The notes below the pieces were generated by a model that was given only the letters and a program-made list of their open reading frames with translations, was not told the origin of the DNA and did no database searches. A DNA stretch of 64,000 bases from Callorhinus ursinus (Eukaryota; Chordata; Mammalia; Carnivora; Otariidae): positions 46,355,627 through 46,419,626 of the forward strand of contig NW_020312817.1 in NCBI RefSeq assembly GCF_003265705.1. Direction: 5' to 3'. Numbering within the stretch: the stretch's first letter is position 1; each line of letters opens with the position of its first letter. Below, piece by piece: positions 48,842-59,440 of this stretch. A program made the translations under genes and the position numbers.

Positions 48842-48888
<47 letters not shown>
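48842..48888 (+). repeat. (AT)n run at gap edge
   Basis: About 23 AT units directly after the N run. The homologous part of fragment B has only ACTTATAAGTATATAC, so the expansion is specific to this copy. Confidence 0.93.
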
Positions 48889-48891
<3 letters not shown>

Positions 48892-50090
48892 AAAATAAGG
48901 GTAACTACTATGAAGGGATAGAATATGACTCTGTAAATGATGAATAAAAAAGATTTTTTTTTAAAAAGGGATTGTTAAGATGTTGGTGAAAAAGGGAAAA
49001 AGAAAAATAAAAAAAGAAAATAAAAAAAAACTTTTAAAGACTAAAGATTCATGGGATAAAAGCCATGAATTCTATTTGCACTATTCCCCTAGCGCTGGAG
49101 TTTTGCCATTCTCATTGTTGTAAACTTGGTATTGGCTGGCTGTTCTTGCTGATCTTCTGGGGGAGGGGCCTTTCGCAGTGATTTTCAAGTGTATTTGCCG
49201 GAGGCGGAATTGCCCTGCCCTTGCCGGGTCCAGGCTAAGTAATCTGCTCAGGTTTGCTCTCAGGAGATTTTGTTCCCTGCAAGGTTTCCGTACAGCTTTG
49301 GAGGACGAGAGTGAAAATGGCGGCCCTCCCAATCTCCACCCCAGAGGAGCCGAGAACTTGGGGCCCCACTCCTCAGTGAGCCCCCAGAGAAAAACAGTCA
49401 CTCACTCCCATCTCCCCGGTCTCTGGCCGCACTCTGTGCTCACCCAACCTGTGACCAAGCATTTCTATCTCTGGCGCCTGACCCCGTGTGGAGTCTCCAA
49501 ACCCAGCAGATCCCTGCAGTGCACTCCCATGCTGCTCCTCCCAGGGGAGGAAGGGGAGGTCTCCCCGGATCTGCTGCTTGTTGTGTCCCTGCTGGAAGAG
49601 CAGTGGCCCGACTGTGCCCCAGATCACAGTTTATGGCAACCCCGAGCTGAGATCCCGTGCCTCGGCTCCATTTCTGCAGCCAGCTTCCCTGCACCAATAG
49701 CTGGGAGCTCTGACGGACTCAGGCACCCCCGGTCTTCCTGTGACCCCAAGGGTCCTGAGACCACACTGTCCCAGAGAGGGTTCCATCCCCCGCTTAGCCA
49801 CTGGATCGACGTCCCTCAGCAGAGCAGACTTCTAAAAGTTCCGATTTTGTGCTCTATCACTTGCCTGTAGCAGCTGATGGAGGCCCCCTCCCCGCTGTCT
49901 ATCTTCCCGAATATCGCCTCAGATTCACTTCTCCACACGTCCTACCTTCCACAGTGTGGTCGCTTTTCTGTTCATAGAGTTGTCGCTCTTCTTTTCTTCG
50001 ATCTCCTGTTGAGTTTGTAGGTGTTCAGAATGGTTTGATCCCTATTCAGCTGAATTCCTCAGATCAGACAAAATCCAGGTCTCCTACTCC

Positions 50091-50102
50091 TCCGCCATCT
50101 TG
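50091..50102 (-). promoter_or_regulatory. YY1-type motif at L1 5' end
   Basis: Minus strand CAAGATGGCGGA, starting 12 bp inside the 5' end of element A. A CAAGATGG motif near base 12 is where YY1 binds in other mammalian L1 promoters and fixes the start site. In fragment B the same site is CAAGATGGCACA (52,917-52,906): core kept, CpG lost. Confidence 0.72.
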
Positions 50103-50159
50103 CTCCTCCCCCCTCTCTCCTATTTTCAGTGACAGCATAGCTGGATATAGTATTCTTGG

Positions 50160-50913
50160 CTAAATATTTTTCTCCTTTAGTACTCTGAAGGTATCATGCC
50201 AGTCCTTTCTAGCCTGCGAGGTCTCTGTGGATAGGTGTGTTGCCAATCTAATGTTTCTACCATTGTAGGTTAAAGATCTCTTGTCCTGAGATGCTTTCAG
50301 GATTTTCTCTTTGTCTCTGAGACTCGTAAGTTTTAGTATTAGATGTTGGGGTGTTGCCCTTCTTTTATTGATTTTGAGGGGGGTTCTCTGTGCCTCCTGG
50401 ATTTTGATGCCTGTTTCCTTCCTCAAATTAGGGAAGGTCTCTGCTATAATTTGCTCCAATATACCTTCTTCCCCCCCCTCTTCTATTTGTGGGATCCTAA
50501 TTATTCTAATATTGTTTCATCTTATGGTATCACTTACCTCTCGAATTCTGCCCCCATGATCCAGTTGTTGTTTATCTCTTTTTCTCTGCTTCTTTATTCT
50601 CCATCATTTGGTCTTCTATATCACTAATTCTCTCTTCTGCCCCATTTATCCTATCAGTTAAAGCCTCCATTTTTGATTGCACCTCTTTAATAGCCTTTTT
50701 GATTTCGACTTGGTTAGATTTTAGTTCCTTTATTTCTCCAGAAAGTGTTTCTCTAATATCTTCCATGCTTTTTTCAAGCCCAGCTAGTATCTTTAAAATT
50801 GTCATTCTAAACTGTAGTTCCAACATCTTACTAATGTCCATATTGATTAGGTCCCTGGCAGTCGGTACTGCTTCTTGTTCTTTTTGTTGAGGTGATTTTT
50901 TCCATCTTGTCAT
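50160..50913 (-). pseudogene. L1 ORF1, N-terminal to central part, in two frames
   Basis: The first frame, 50,913-50,572, gives MTRWKKSPQQKEQEAV, then a coiled coil (LEKSMEDIRETLSGEIKELK). A frameshift near 50,570 moves to the frame 50,459-50,160 with RRM and C-terminal domain sequence (HLSTETSQARKDWHDTFRVL). Truncated at 50,114 by element A. Confidence 0.9.
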
Positions 50914-51089
50914 TTTGTCCAGAGGAGAATAGATGAATGAGAGAACAAGATACTAACAGGGTAACAATGTGCCCAGAAAAATATACACTAAACAAATCAG
51001 AAGAGACCTGAAACCGGGGGAAATGAAAGGTAAAGAAAGAAGAAAGAAAAAAAAATAAAGAAAAAGATTTTAAAAAAAAAAGCAAATAT

Positions 51090-51570
51090 GATCAAATGTG
51101 ATCAGGCTGGTGCATAAATCAGTGCCACACACTAGATTCTGGGCGTATTTTGGTCTGTTCAAAGAAAGTACTTCCCAAAATTTTAAAGAAAGAAAAACTT
51201 ATATATGTACAAAAATAAGGGTAAATACGATGAAGGGATGGACTATGACTGTAAAGATGAAAAGTATAAAATATTTTATAAAGGAAATGATAAGAAGTTG
51301 GTTGAAAAAAGAAAGAAGAGGACTTAAAAAAGAAAAAAAAGAAAAGGAACAGAATGTGATCAGGCAGGAGACTAGAACAAAGCCATACACTAGACATTTA
51401 GGGTATATTTTGGTCTGTTAGAAGAAACTGTATCCCAAAATTTTAAAGAGAGAACAACTTATAAGTATATACAAAAAATAAGCTTAACTACTATGAAGGG
51501 ATAGAATATGACTCTAAAAAGGAAAAATAAAGAAGTTTTTTTTAAAAAAAGTTTTGATAAGATATTTGAA
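51090..51570 (-). repeat. two tandem ~258-bp monomers in L1 5' UTR
   Basis: Unit anchors repeat at constant spacing: ATCAGGCTGG / ATCAGGCAGG (51,101 and 51,359), TTTTGGTCTGTT (51,149 and 51,409), CCCAAAATTTTAAAGA (51,174 and 51,434) and a TATGAAGGGAT-type block (51,229 and 51,491). Units are about 75-85% alike by eye. Confidence 0.82.
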
Positions 51571-51810
51571 AAAGGGGGCACCTGGTTGGCTCAGTTGGTT
51601 AAGCGACTGCCTTCGGCTCAGGTCATGATCCTGGAGTCCCAGGATTGAGTCCCGCATTGGGCTCCCTGCTCAGCAGGGAGTCTGCTTCTCCCTCTGACCC
51701 TCTTCCCTCTCGTGCTCTCTATCTCTCATTCTCTCTCTCTCAAATAAATAAATAAAATCTTTAAAAAAAAAGAGAGATACTATTTAAAAAAAAAAGATGT
51801 TTGAAAAAGG
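51559..51810 (+). mobile_element. CAN-SINE in the L1 5' UTR, with target-site duplication
   Basis: Body about 51,575-51,793. AAGATATTTGAAAAAGG (51,559-51,575) and AAGATGTTTGAAAAAGG (51,794-51,810) differ by one base. Well preserved: GGGGCACCTGGTTGGCTCAG to CTCTCAAATAAATAAATAAA, plus an extended A-rich tail. A-box (TGGCTCAGTTGG) and B-box-like parts (GGATTGAGTCCC) of the tRNA-derived promoter are visible. Confidence 0.95.
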
Positions 51811-52986
51811 GAAAAAGAAAAATTCAAAAAAAAGAAAAAGAAAAAAGAAAATTAAAAAAATTAACTTTAAAGACTAAAGAATCATGGAGAAAAAGCCATG
51901 AATTCTATGTGCTGTATTCCCTTAGTACTGGTGTTCTTCCATTCTCATTGATCAATAAACTTAGTCTTTGCTGGCTGTTCTTGCTGATCTTCTGGGGGAG
52001 GGGCCTGTCACAGTGATTATTAAATGTCTTTGCCAGAGGCGGAATTGCCCCACCCTTGCCGGGGCAGCATATGTAATCTGCTTGGGTTTGCTCTCGGGAG
52101 CTTTTGTTCCCTGCAAGCTTTCCGTATAGTTTTGGAGGATGAGAGTGAAAATGGTGACCTCCCAATCTCTGCCCCAGAGGAGCCGAGAACTCGGAGCCCC
52201 ATTCTTCAGTGAACCCCCAGAGAAATGCAGTCAATCATTCCCATCTCCCTGGTCTCTGGCCACACTTTGTGCTCACCTGGTCTGTGACTGAGCATTTCTA
52301 TCTGTGGCACGTGACCCCGTTTGGTATTTCCAACCCAGCAGATCCCTGCAATGGGAAGAAGGGGAGTCTCACTGGATCTGCTGCTTGTTGGGTCCCTGCT
52401 GGAGAAGCAGTGGCCCAACTGCTGTCGATCACGGTTTATGGCAGCCCCGAGCTGAGAGCTCACTCCTCGGCTCCATCTTTGCAGCTGGCTTCCCTGCTCC
52501 TACACCTGGTAGCTCTGCCTCACTCAGGCACCCCCGGTCTTTCTGTGACCCTGAGGGTCCTGAGACCACACTGTCCCAGCAGGGGTTTCAGCCCCCGCTT
52601 AGCCACTGGAGCAAAGTTCCTCAGCAGAGCCGACTTCTAAAATTTCCGATTTTGTGCTCTGCTGCTCTATCACTTGCCAGTAGCGGCTGACAGAGGCTCC
52701 CTCTTCCTGCCATCTGTCTTCCCAAATATCTCCTTGAATTCACTTCTCTTCACGTCCTACCTTCCAGAAAGTGGTCACTTTTCTGTTCAGAGAGTTGTTG
52801 CTCTTCTTTTCTTTGATCTTCTGTTGAGTTTGTAGGTGTTCAGAATGGTTTGATCCCTATCCAGCTGAATTCTTGGGACCAGATGAAATTTAGGTCTCCT
52901 ACTCCTGTGCCATCTTGCTCCTTCCCCCATGTTAATGTTATTTTTGCTATTGAATAATAAGTTGCCAAAACAAATCCGTAATTTCT

Positions 52987-53177
52987 TTTTAAGATTTTAT
53001 TTATTTCTTTGACAGAGAGAGACACAGCACGAGAGGGAACACAAGCAGGGGGAGTGAGAGTTGGAGAAGCAGGCTTCCTGCTGAGAAGGGAGCCCGATGT
53101 GGGGCTAAATCCCAGGACCCTGGGATCATGACCTGAGCCAAAGGCAGACGCTTAATGACTGAGACCCCAGGCACCCC
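52987..53177 (-). mobile_element. CAN-SINE, antisense
   Basis: TTTTTAAGATTTTATTTATT at left; right end GAGACCCCAGGCACCCC with a small deletion in the head. Lies 58 bp beyond the 5' end of fragment B. Confidence 0.93.
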
Positions 53178-54420
53178 AGTAATGTTTGGGTTTTTTTCAA
53201 TAAACTTTAAACATTGGTCTGTATTTTGCCATATTATTTTTGAAACGAACACACATATTTTTGAAACGAACACACACATACATATACTTCCACTTTACAA
53301 AGATTTGATCAGATAACATAAATGATTTTGTCAATGGATTCCTTTTCCTAATATATAATGCATAATAAGCATTTTCCAATCAACAGTTATATTCTACATC
53401 ATTCTTGTAAGTAGTTGCATAATGTCTTATAATAATTAAAATGTCTTTACACAATCTATCCTCTTTGGCAAGATATTTGGGTATTTTTCAAATTCCAACC
53501 CCTAACTCTATAGAAAAATGGCTTTCATATTTACATTTAAAAGGAAAAATATTATGATGAAAAAAAATTAAGACCAAAGGAATTACCCTACCTTGATAAG
53601 TATTTTGTATTAAGGCAAAGAGTTTTGCCCATTCCTCTTCTAGGTTATATCAGGAACATCAACATTAAGATACATTTCTTATACAACAAACTCAAGTTAA
53701 ATATAATGTAATGCCCTTGCTTGTGAATTAATAATGATGATTATTTTCTGCACTTTTTCTGAACATAAGAACCCCTGGGAGATGCAATGTGAATGCAAAA
53801 ACCAAGGATTTCAAGAAGCATACTTATAATAAGGAGTCTGACTTATTAAATTTTTTCAGTTGGCTACATGATCAGCTATCCACAGGCAAACTAAATGTTT
53901 ATGCTGTTTTAACAGTGACACAGTAGCAGTTCCCAAAGCAGTTATATCGCAAAAACTTTCTTGAAATTCTGCAGTTTAGACTTAGTGTCAATTATTATTC
54001 ACACAGTGAAAATACTGATATGCTCAGAATTATAATAATTACTAAAAATAGGTCTTTACTTTATGTGGTACACTTTAGAATCTGACTTCAAGACTACATA
54101 GTTGTTACTGGCTCTCAACTTTGGTATTATACTTTCATGAGAGAGAATTATCTTTCTCAAAGCCGATTAGATTGAATGATTTCCTCATATTTTACCTCAG
54201 TCTTATTTGAAATTCACACATCAAAATCCAAATATGCAAGACTGCTTTGTTGTTGGGGAATTGGGAGGAGTTTTGTTTGTTTTCCAATTTTCACAGATTT
54301 AAACAATGATGGTATTATTATTGTAATCTTTATGAAGTTTTATATTTTGTCTTTTAAATTTCCTTCCTATTAATTTTGTAAAATTAACACAAAAACTTTT
54401 TATTTATTTTTTATAATATT
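53178..54420. other. no gene or repeat recognised
   Basis: AT-rich low-copy DNA. A near-exact tandem duplication TTTTTGAAACGAACACACA occurs at 53,237 and 53,257. Confidence 0.55.
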
Positions 54421-55030
54421 TTATTTTATTTATTTTATTTTATTTTAGGCATATAACGTATATATGGAATAGTACACAAATCTTAAGAACTCAAATCGAC
54501 TTTCAAAGAGAACATGCTAATGTATGCAGGACTCAACATCCATAAATGAACACTGCCAGCACTCCAGAGTTCCCAACGACCACTTGCACATTCTGCAACT
54601 CTCTCCCATAAGAGTAACTATGGCCTTGTCTTCTCTCAAAACACATAAAACCGTATATGAATGGAATCATATTGTAAGTGCTCTTTTCTATCTGAACTCT
54701 TTCGCTTGCAATTTTGTGAGATTCGTTCCTGTTTTTTCATGTAGCAATGGTTTGCTCATTCTCACTGCTGATGAATATATGATTTTTCATTGTGTTAGTA
54801 TGTGATTTTTCACTTATTCATTTTTGCAGATAGGGATTTGAGTAGAATCTAAGAATGAATAAGGCTCTTGGGAACGTTCTTATGCACATGTTTGATGCAC
54901 ATTTATACACTTTTGCGTCAGGATCAGAGGGTATATGTGGCTTTCAGCTTTAACAGATAGGGCCAAGAGACTTGCCAAGTAGTTGTTCCACTTTACAGGC
55001 CCAACAGCTATGTATGAGTATACACATTTT
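54421..55030 (-). mobile_element. ancient L1 3' end, antisense
   Basis: Good block order: (TTTTA)n then GGCATATAACGTATATATGG, CACAAATCTTAAGAACTCAA, TGAATGGAATCATATTGTAA, TTTGTGAGATTCGTTCCTG, AAGGCTCTTGGGAACGTTCT, TTGCCAAGTAGTTGTTCCAC, AACAGCTATGTATGAGTATA. Matches the L1M-type 3' region in antisense; stops decayed. Confidence 0.78.
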
Positions 55031-56089
55031 TGATGTGGAAGATCTAGAGATATTTGAAGTTGAGAAACAATTTTGGTTGATTGTAAAAGAGAGGATAAGA
55101 GACTTCACTTACAAATACAGATTTTGACATGTTTTACAGAAGAGTTTGAACTGAATGACTCTGCATGAATATTAATAAAATTATTCCTTCAAAATAGCTT
55201 ATGTTTGAAGATTATGGTATTGCATTAATCACCAGAAAATATCTACTAAAATTGTTGACTATCTGGATCATCTTTAGTTGTCAATTGACAAGTCTTCAGA
55301 TAAAGACTATCTGAAGATTTATATGCTTGGAATTATACCATACTGGCAGAGGAGTTCCTTAAGAAGATTAATATGTTTTTTTCTTGAAATCAGAAATATT
55401 GATATTCCTTAAGATCCAAGTTCTAGCATTCCATAGTGAAGTCACTGTAATTTGTTGAGATTTTAAATGAAAATCTTACATGTGCAAACCTTAAATATTT
55501 TCCACCTGTGAGTATGGCAGAGAATATGCATTGGATGATGTATTTTCTATATTTATTATCCTCAAAATACACAAATAGGTCTGTATATATTTTAAGTTTA
55601 TGAATTAAAAAGTTATCTCTGCCATGGGAACATAAAAACAACATCTTTGCCAGCATATCTACAATAGCCTGCCTTGTAAGCATGGATTCTTTTAAAAATT
55701 TATTTATTTATTCATTTTGTTAATCAGTGATAATTTATCCCTTTAACTATATTTGGGAAAAATGAACTGAATAATTATTATTTGTTAACATTTGATATTT
55801 CTTGACATTTTTTCTTCAATAACCTATTTGCCTATATGAGAGAGACATGCTATAATATCAAAATGTCATTTTTAGTCATTGACTTTAAACTTATTGTAAT
55901 GCTGATTTTTAAAGCTAAATATGTGTAAGCACTGCTATATAAATCAGATACCTGCCATGAGCATTAAAAGATTAAAGTGGAGCTATAGATTTTCAAAGAG
56001 TTTTTAATATGCCATGGTTTAGGTATGCATTTATTTTGTGATTATCACACATTTCACTAACTGAACAGGTAATCCAGGCTTCTTTCTTG
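55031..56089. other. no gene or repeat recognised
   Basis: AT-rich. The 86-codon minus frame at 55,423-55,683 has no recognisable motif. A 9-nt direct repeat ATAAAGACTATCTGAAG / GTCTTCAG forms a small dyad near 55,290-55,318. Confidence 0.5.
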
Positions 56090-56555
56090 GCGCTTCTTGT
56101 TGAAGCTTGATGGAGAGACCTGATTTTCCAGCCTACTTTGCCACTAAAAGTGGTTGTTGTGTAACTCAGTTTAAACCAAGAACGTATAAGTAGAAGTCAT
56201 CTGAGGGGACTGGTTGGAAAATCCTTGCTTCTTTTTAAAGGATCAAGCACAAAAGAAGCTACTTACTCTGCCCCTTGTCCCTTCTTCTTGACTTGACCAT
56301 GGATATGGTGTCAAGAACACTAACTTTAATCCAATGATCATGAAGCATTTAGCTTAAGAACAAACAACCTGCACTGTAGGGATCTTGAAGTGGAGCCTGG
56401 GGTCTTGAAAGCATAACTGAGCCATGACATAAAACCTGGAATCACCTCTCCCCTGCTATGCTGTTAAGCAATACAAAAATGACCTTGTGTTTGTAATCAT
56501 TTTTAGCCAGGTCCTAACTTTCTACTAAATTCAATCCTAACTGGTACATTTTTAT
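56090..56555. mobile_element. probable ancient interspersed repeat, family not named
   Basis: Composition is more balanced than the flanks. The end TCAATCCTAACTGGTACATT and the internal ACCATGGATATGGTGTCAAG resemble a common old mammalian repeat (MER/LTR-type) that ends AATCCTAACTGATACA. I cannot fix the family or orientation with confidence. Confidence 0.35.
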
Positions 56556-56822
56556 AGTCATAGAATAGGTATATTTTTGTTGAGCAGCTTAAGAAATATT
56601 CCATTGCTTTAATTTTCTTCATCAAATTAAATCATACTTTAAATACCTCTCTGTTATATGTTGAGAAATATTTATTCTAATCAGCCATAGTCAATTAGTG
56701 GGGAGCTGTTTCCTCCTTACTGGGATTTTACATTTGCCTCATGGGGACTTTCACTAACCAGAAAATTGGAATAAAGCACTCCCCTACATACAGACTTACT
56801 TCCTGCCATGATCTATTCAACA

Positions 56823-57550
56823 TGTCAAACTAAGGCCTGTGCTCATTTTGAAAGCTTCAAACTTAGTTGGCTAATGTCTTGTCTCCACTATCATTCACAT
56901 AGACAGAACTGAGTTGTCTGGCTCCAGGCCAGATGCCCGATTTTTTAGGTCCAACCATAGGCAATTGCAAAGGCTTTACCTCACCAGCCTCCCGGGGGGA
57001 AAACGATCCTGCCAACACCAGACTTGGGGCAGAGCCATTGCATTGCAGTCTCCAAAGTGAGTTGCAGTCAAGACCTGATGGCTCCCTCATTGTCCATGCT
57101 CCTATGTGTATCTGAGTTCCTAGCCCCAGCTTTCCATTTAGGGGCCTTTTTATCAGGGGGACCATTGAAGAGGCTCCCTTGGGAAATTCTGCCCAGACCA
57201 CTCTGTCAGGGATTTTTGAAAACATTTCTCTCCATTCTATTCTTAGTTCTTCTCCTTTGCCTCCCCTGCAGTCCTACTGGCAAAAATGACAGAAGCTTTT
57301 TGACTAGGGGCCTCTAGACAGTAAGACAAACATCTGTATTGATCCACCAGATCATCACCTACTGCTATTCCATGGGGAGACAGTGGACCATCGGGGAAGC
57401 TGGTGCTTTCTCCTCTTTAGCTTCTCACTGTACTGTCTCAACAAGCAATTAAAGGCTTGACCATTACCTTCATTTGGCTTGTTATCTTAATTCACTATTT
57501 GAGCATCTGGAAACTCATCTCTCTTCAGCTGAGCTCAGCTCGTGACAAGA
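56823..57550. other. unidentified higher-GC block, possibly LTR-like
   Basis: Higher GC than its neighbours. Near the right side GCAATTAAAGGCTTGACC could be a polyadenylation region, followed by a 14-bp perfect palindrome AGCTGAGCTCAGCT (57,537-57,550) and GTGACAAGACCCGGAGG. It starts TG and could end CA, as an LTR would, but there is no target-site duplication. Frames on both strands (120 codons minus at 56,863; 97 plus at 57,024) overlap and I do not recognise either protein. Confidence 0.3.
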
Positions 57551-59122
57551 CCCGGAGGAGGTACACAGATGCGAATGGTGTGTAAAACAGAACTGCCTCA
57601 CAAGGCCAATCCTTAGGAAAATAGTCTAGGAAAATTCCCTCATTTGGGGACATATAACTATCTTCCAGTTATGCCTTTTTTGCTTTTACACATTTTGGGG
57701 CGTTCTACTTCTAAAACTTGAATATTTAAAATAAAGTTGTGCTCACAGTTGTCCCCTCAAATCCAGAGAAGTCACAGTCTCTAGGGTACAACACTTACCT
57801 GGCTTTGAGGAAGGTAACAGAAGCCACTAACTTTTTGTGTTCAGTATACAGTTGCAGGAATAAACCAGAAATTAGCATCTGTTAAATATTCCTGTCAAAT
57901 TTGTTATGGTAAAACTTACTTTCTGTGTTTTAATACCCTCCTAGGCCTTTATTTCTCCTACAGCTTAAGCCAATTACTCTCTTTTCTTGAATCTTACTTG
58001 CTACCTTGCCTCGGCTTCCTATGTATTTGAAGTTTATGGTAGCAACTTTAGGACAGCATTCTCCCTTATGGTCTTTCCCTCCCCTCCACTTCTCTCCTCT
58101 TTCCTTTTTTAAAAAATTAAAAAAATTGTTTTCTGCTTTCTTTGTTGGAAAAGATACCTTACCAACTCATGGCCAGACTGCTTTGTTACATAGTGTGAAA
58201 TGGCAATATGACAGGGAAACTGAGAGCCAATAACCACACACACTATCAGAAAAGTGGATGCTGTGGCACTACAGTTATCGTGCTTTACTCTTCTTGAAAC
58301 TACCTTTATATTTCTGTGAGTTTGCCGTGCATCTGTGTCTAACAAAGATTGAGTAGGTAGGAAAAGAGGAGGGAAGGAGAAAGAGAGATGGCATCAGATT
58401 CATCAGAAAGAGATAATATCAGATGACCTACACTTTTCCAATGTGGCCCTTTTCCTCTGTTGTATGTTCCAGATCCTTTTAAATTTTACAATATACTTTT
58501 TTACAGGAAATAAATAAAATTTAATATATAAGTTTTTTGCCCAGGGAAAAGCTGGGTTTTAAGAGGAATTAAATCAGAAGTGTGCCTGTCCTATGAGGAA
58601 ACATGACTGGCTTCTTCAGGATTAAAATAAGAAAGATATGACAATAGTACCACAAATGTATGGTTATCTATGTTTCTCTCTGAAATTCTAAGTTCCGTAA
58701 TTTATTCTATTTATTTATGTTCCCTGAGCTTGAAATGGAGAATAAAACTAGTCTCTTAAAATATCCCCAGTTTTTTAATATTTTAAAAAAGAAAAACATT
58801 TTTCATTTGTTCCTCCAACAAACTTACAATTAATTTTCTGATGTCTTAAAAATAGCTTCTTGATGCATATAGAATTTTATACAATATCAGACTTACATTA
58901 TTAGGATCTGACAGCACCAATAAATGGGAAGCTATATCTGCAGTCCTCCTTTCCTTCCTTTATGAATATGTAAATGAGGTAGTGTCAGATATCTCTTTTC
59001 CATTATTTTAGGCAGATCAGAATTCCACTGTCAGTTGCTCAAACTTTTGACATTTTCAGATTGTAATTTTTGACTTGTAATAGTTCACAATTTCAGCTGA
59101 TCCAAAAAAAGTAGCATCCTTT
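57551..59122. other. no gene or repeat recognised
   Basis: Mixed composition, apparently low-copy. Frames at 58,006-58,345 overlap on opposite strands and have no motif. Confidence 0.55.
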
Positions 59123-59440
59123 AAAAAAGTCTCTAAATTTGTTAAAAAAAAAAAAGAAGAAGATGATAGCAGGAGGGGAAGAATGAAGGGGAGTAAATCG
59201 GAGGGGGAGACGAACCATGAGACGATGGACTCTGAAAAACAAGCTGAGGGTTCTAGAGGGGAGGGGGGAGGAGGGATGGGTTAGCCTGGTGATGGGTATT
59301 AAAGAGGGCACGTTCTGCGTGGAGCACTGGGTGTTATGCACAAACGATGAATCATGGAACACTACCTCAAAAACTAATGATGTAATGTATGGTGATTAAC
59401 ATAACAATAAAAAAATTTAAAGAAAAAAGTCTCTAAATTT
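59123..59440 (+). mobile_element. young 5'-truncated L1 3' UTR with perfect 18-bp target-site duplication
   Basis: AAAAAAGTCTCTAAATTT at 59,123-59,140 and 59,423-59,440, identical. Between them 282 bp: GTTAAAAAAAAAAAAGAAGA, the G-rich tract GAGGGGAGGGGGGAGG, GTGATGGGTATTAAAGAGGG, GGTGTTATGCACAAACGATG, ATGATGTAATGTATGGTG and the tail AACAATAAAAAAATTTAAAG. Only 3' UTR sequence; best preserved L1 3' end in the window. Confidence 0.96.

Larger units (their letters stand above)
42568..50113 (-). mobile_element. full-length L1 (element A), antisense, inactive
   Basis: Complete order on the minus strand: GC-rich 5' UTR with promoter-type end (50,113 down), tandem AT-rich monomer region with an assembly gap, ORF1 (48,084-47,192), ORF2 (about 47,110-43,210), 3' UTR with G-rich tract, and A tail at 42,568. 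About 7.5 kb including 400 N. The 5' end GGGGGGAGGAGCAAGATGGC is the normal L1 start with a YY1-type motif. Frameshifts and stops in both ORFs make it unable to move by itself. A SINE lies in the 3' UTR. No target-site duplication found. Confidence 0.92.
48085..50113 (-). promoter_or_regulatory. L1 5' UTR / internal promoter of element A
   Basis: Two parts: a GC-rich, CpG-bearing section at the 5' end (about 49,081-50,113) and an AT-rich, A/G-rich section next to ORF1 (about 48,085-49,080) that contains at least two diverged copies of a unit with TTTGGTCTGTT and AAAATTTTAAAGA. In L1 this region acts as an internal promoter for the element. A 230-codon open frame runs antisense to the L1 through the GC-rich part (49,178-49,870). 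Confidence 0.75.
50114..52928 (-). mobile_element. L1 5' half (fragment B), antisense
   Basis: Abuts the 5' end of element A without spacer. From right to left: normal L1 5' end (GGGGGAAGGAGCAAGATGGC at 52,928), GC-rich 5' UTR, two AT-rich monomers with period about 258 bp (anchors ATCAGGCTGG at 51,101 and ATCAGGCAGG at 51,359), ORF1 start at 50,913 and ORF1 to about two thirds, cut off at 50,114. ORF2 and the 3' end are missing. A SINE lies in the 5' UTR at 51.6 kb. Confidence 0.92.

Noticed and set aside
48335..48898. Open frames of 187 and 175 codons on both strands
   Set aside because: They run through 400 N and an (AT)n run and are artefacts of the gap.
49081..49401. 106-codon minus frame in the L1 5' UTR
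   Set aside because: Upstream of ORF1 in GC-rich promoter DNA; the counterpart in fragment B differs in frame. Chance frame is more likely than a protein.
56863..57225. 120-codon minus frame
   Set aside because: Overlaps plus frames in a higher-GC block; I recognise no domain, so I keep it as an unidentified block only.
57024..57317. Plus frame beginning MGQ, as retroviral Gag proteins do
   Set aside because: Only the first three residues agree; no Gag domain, zinc knuckle or following pol sequence, and a start of this kind is common by chance.
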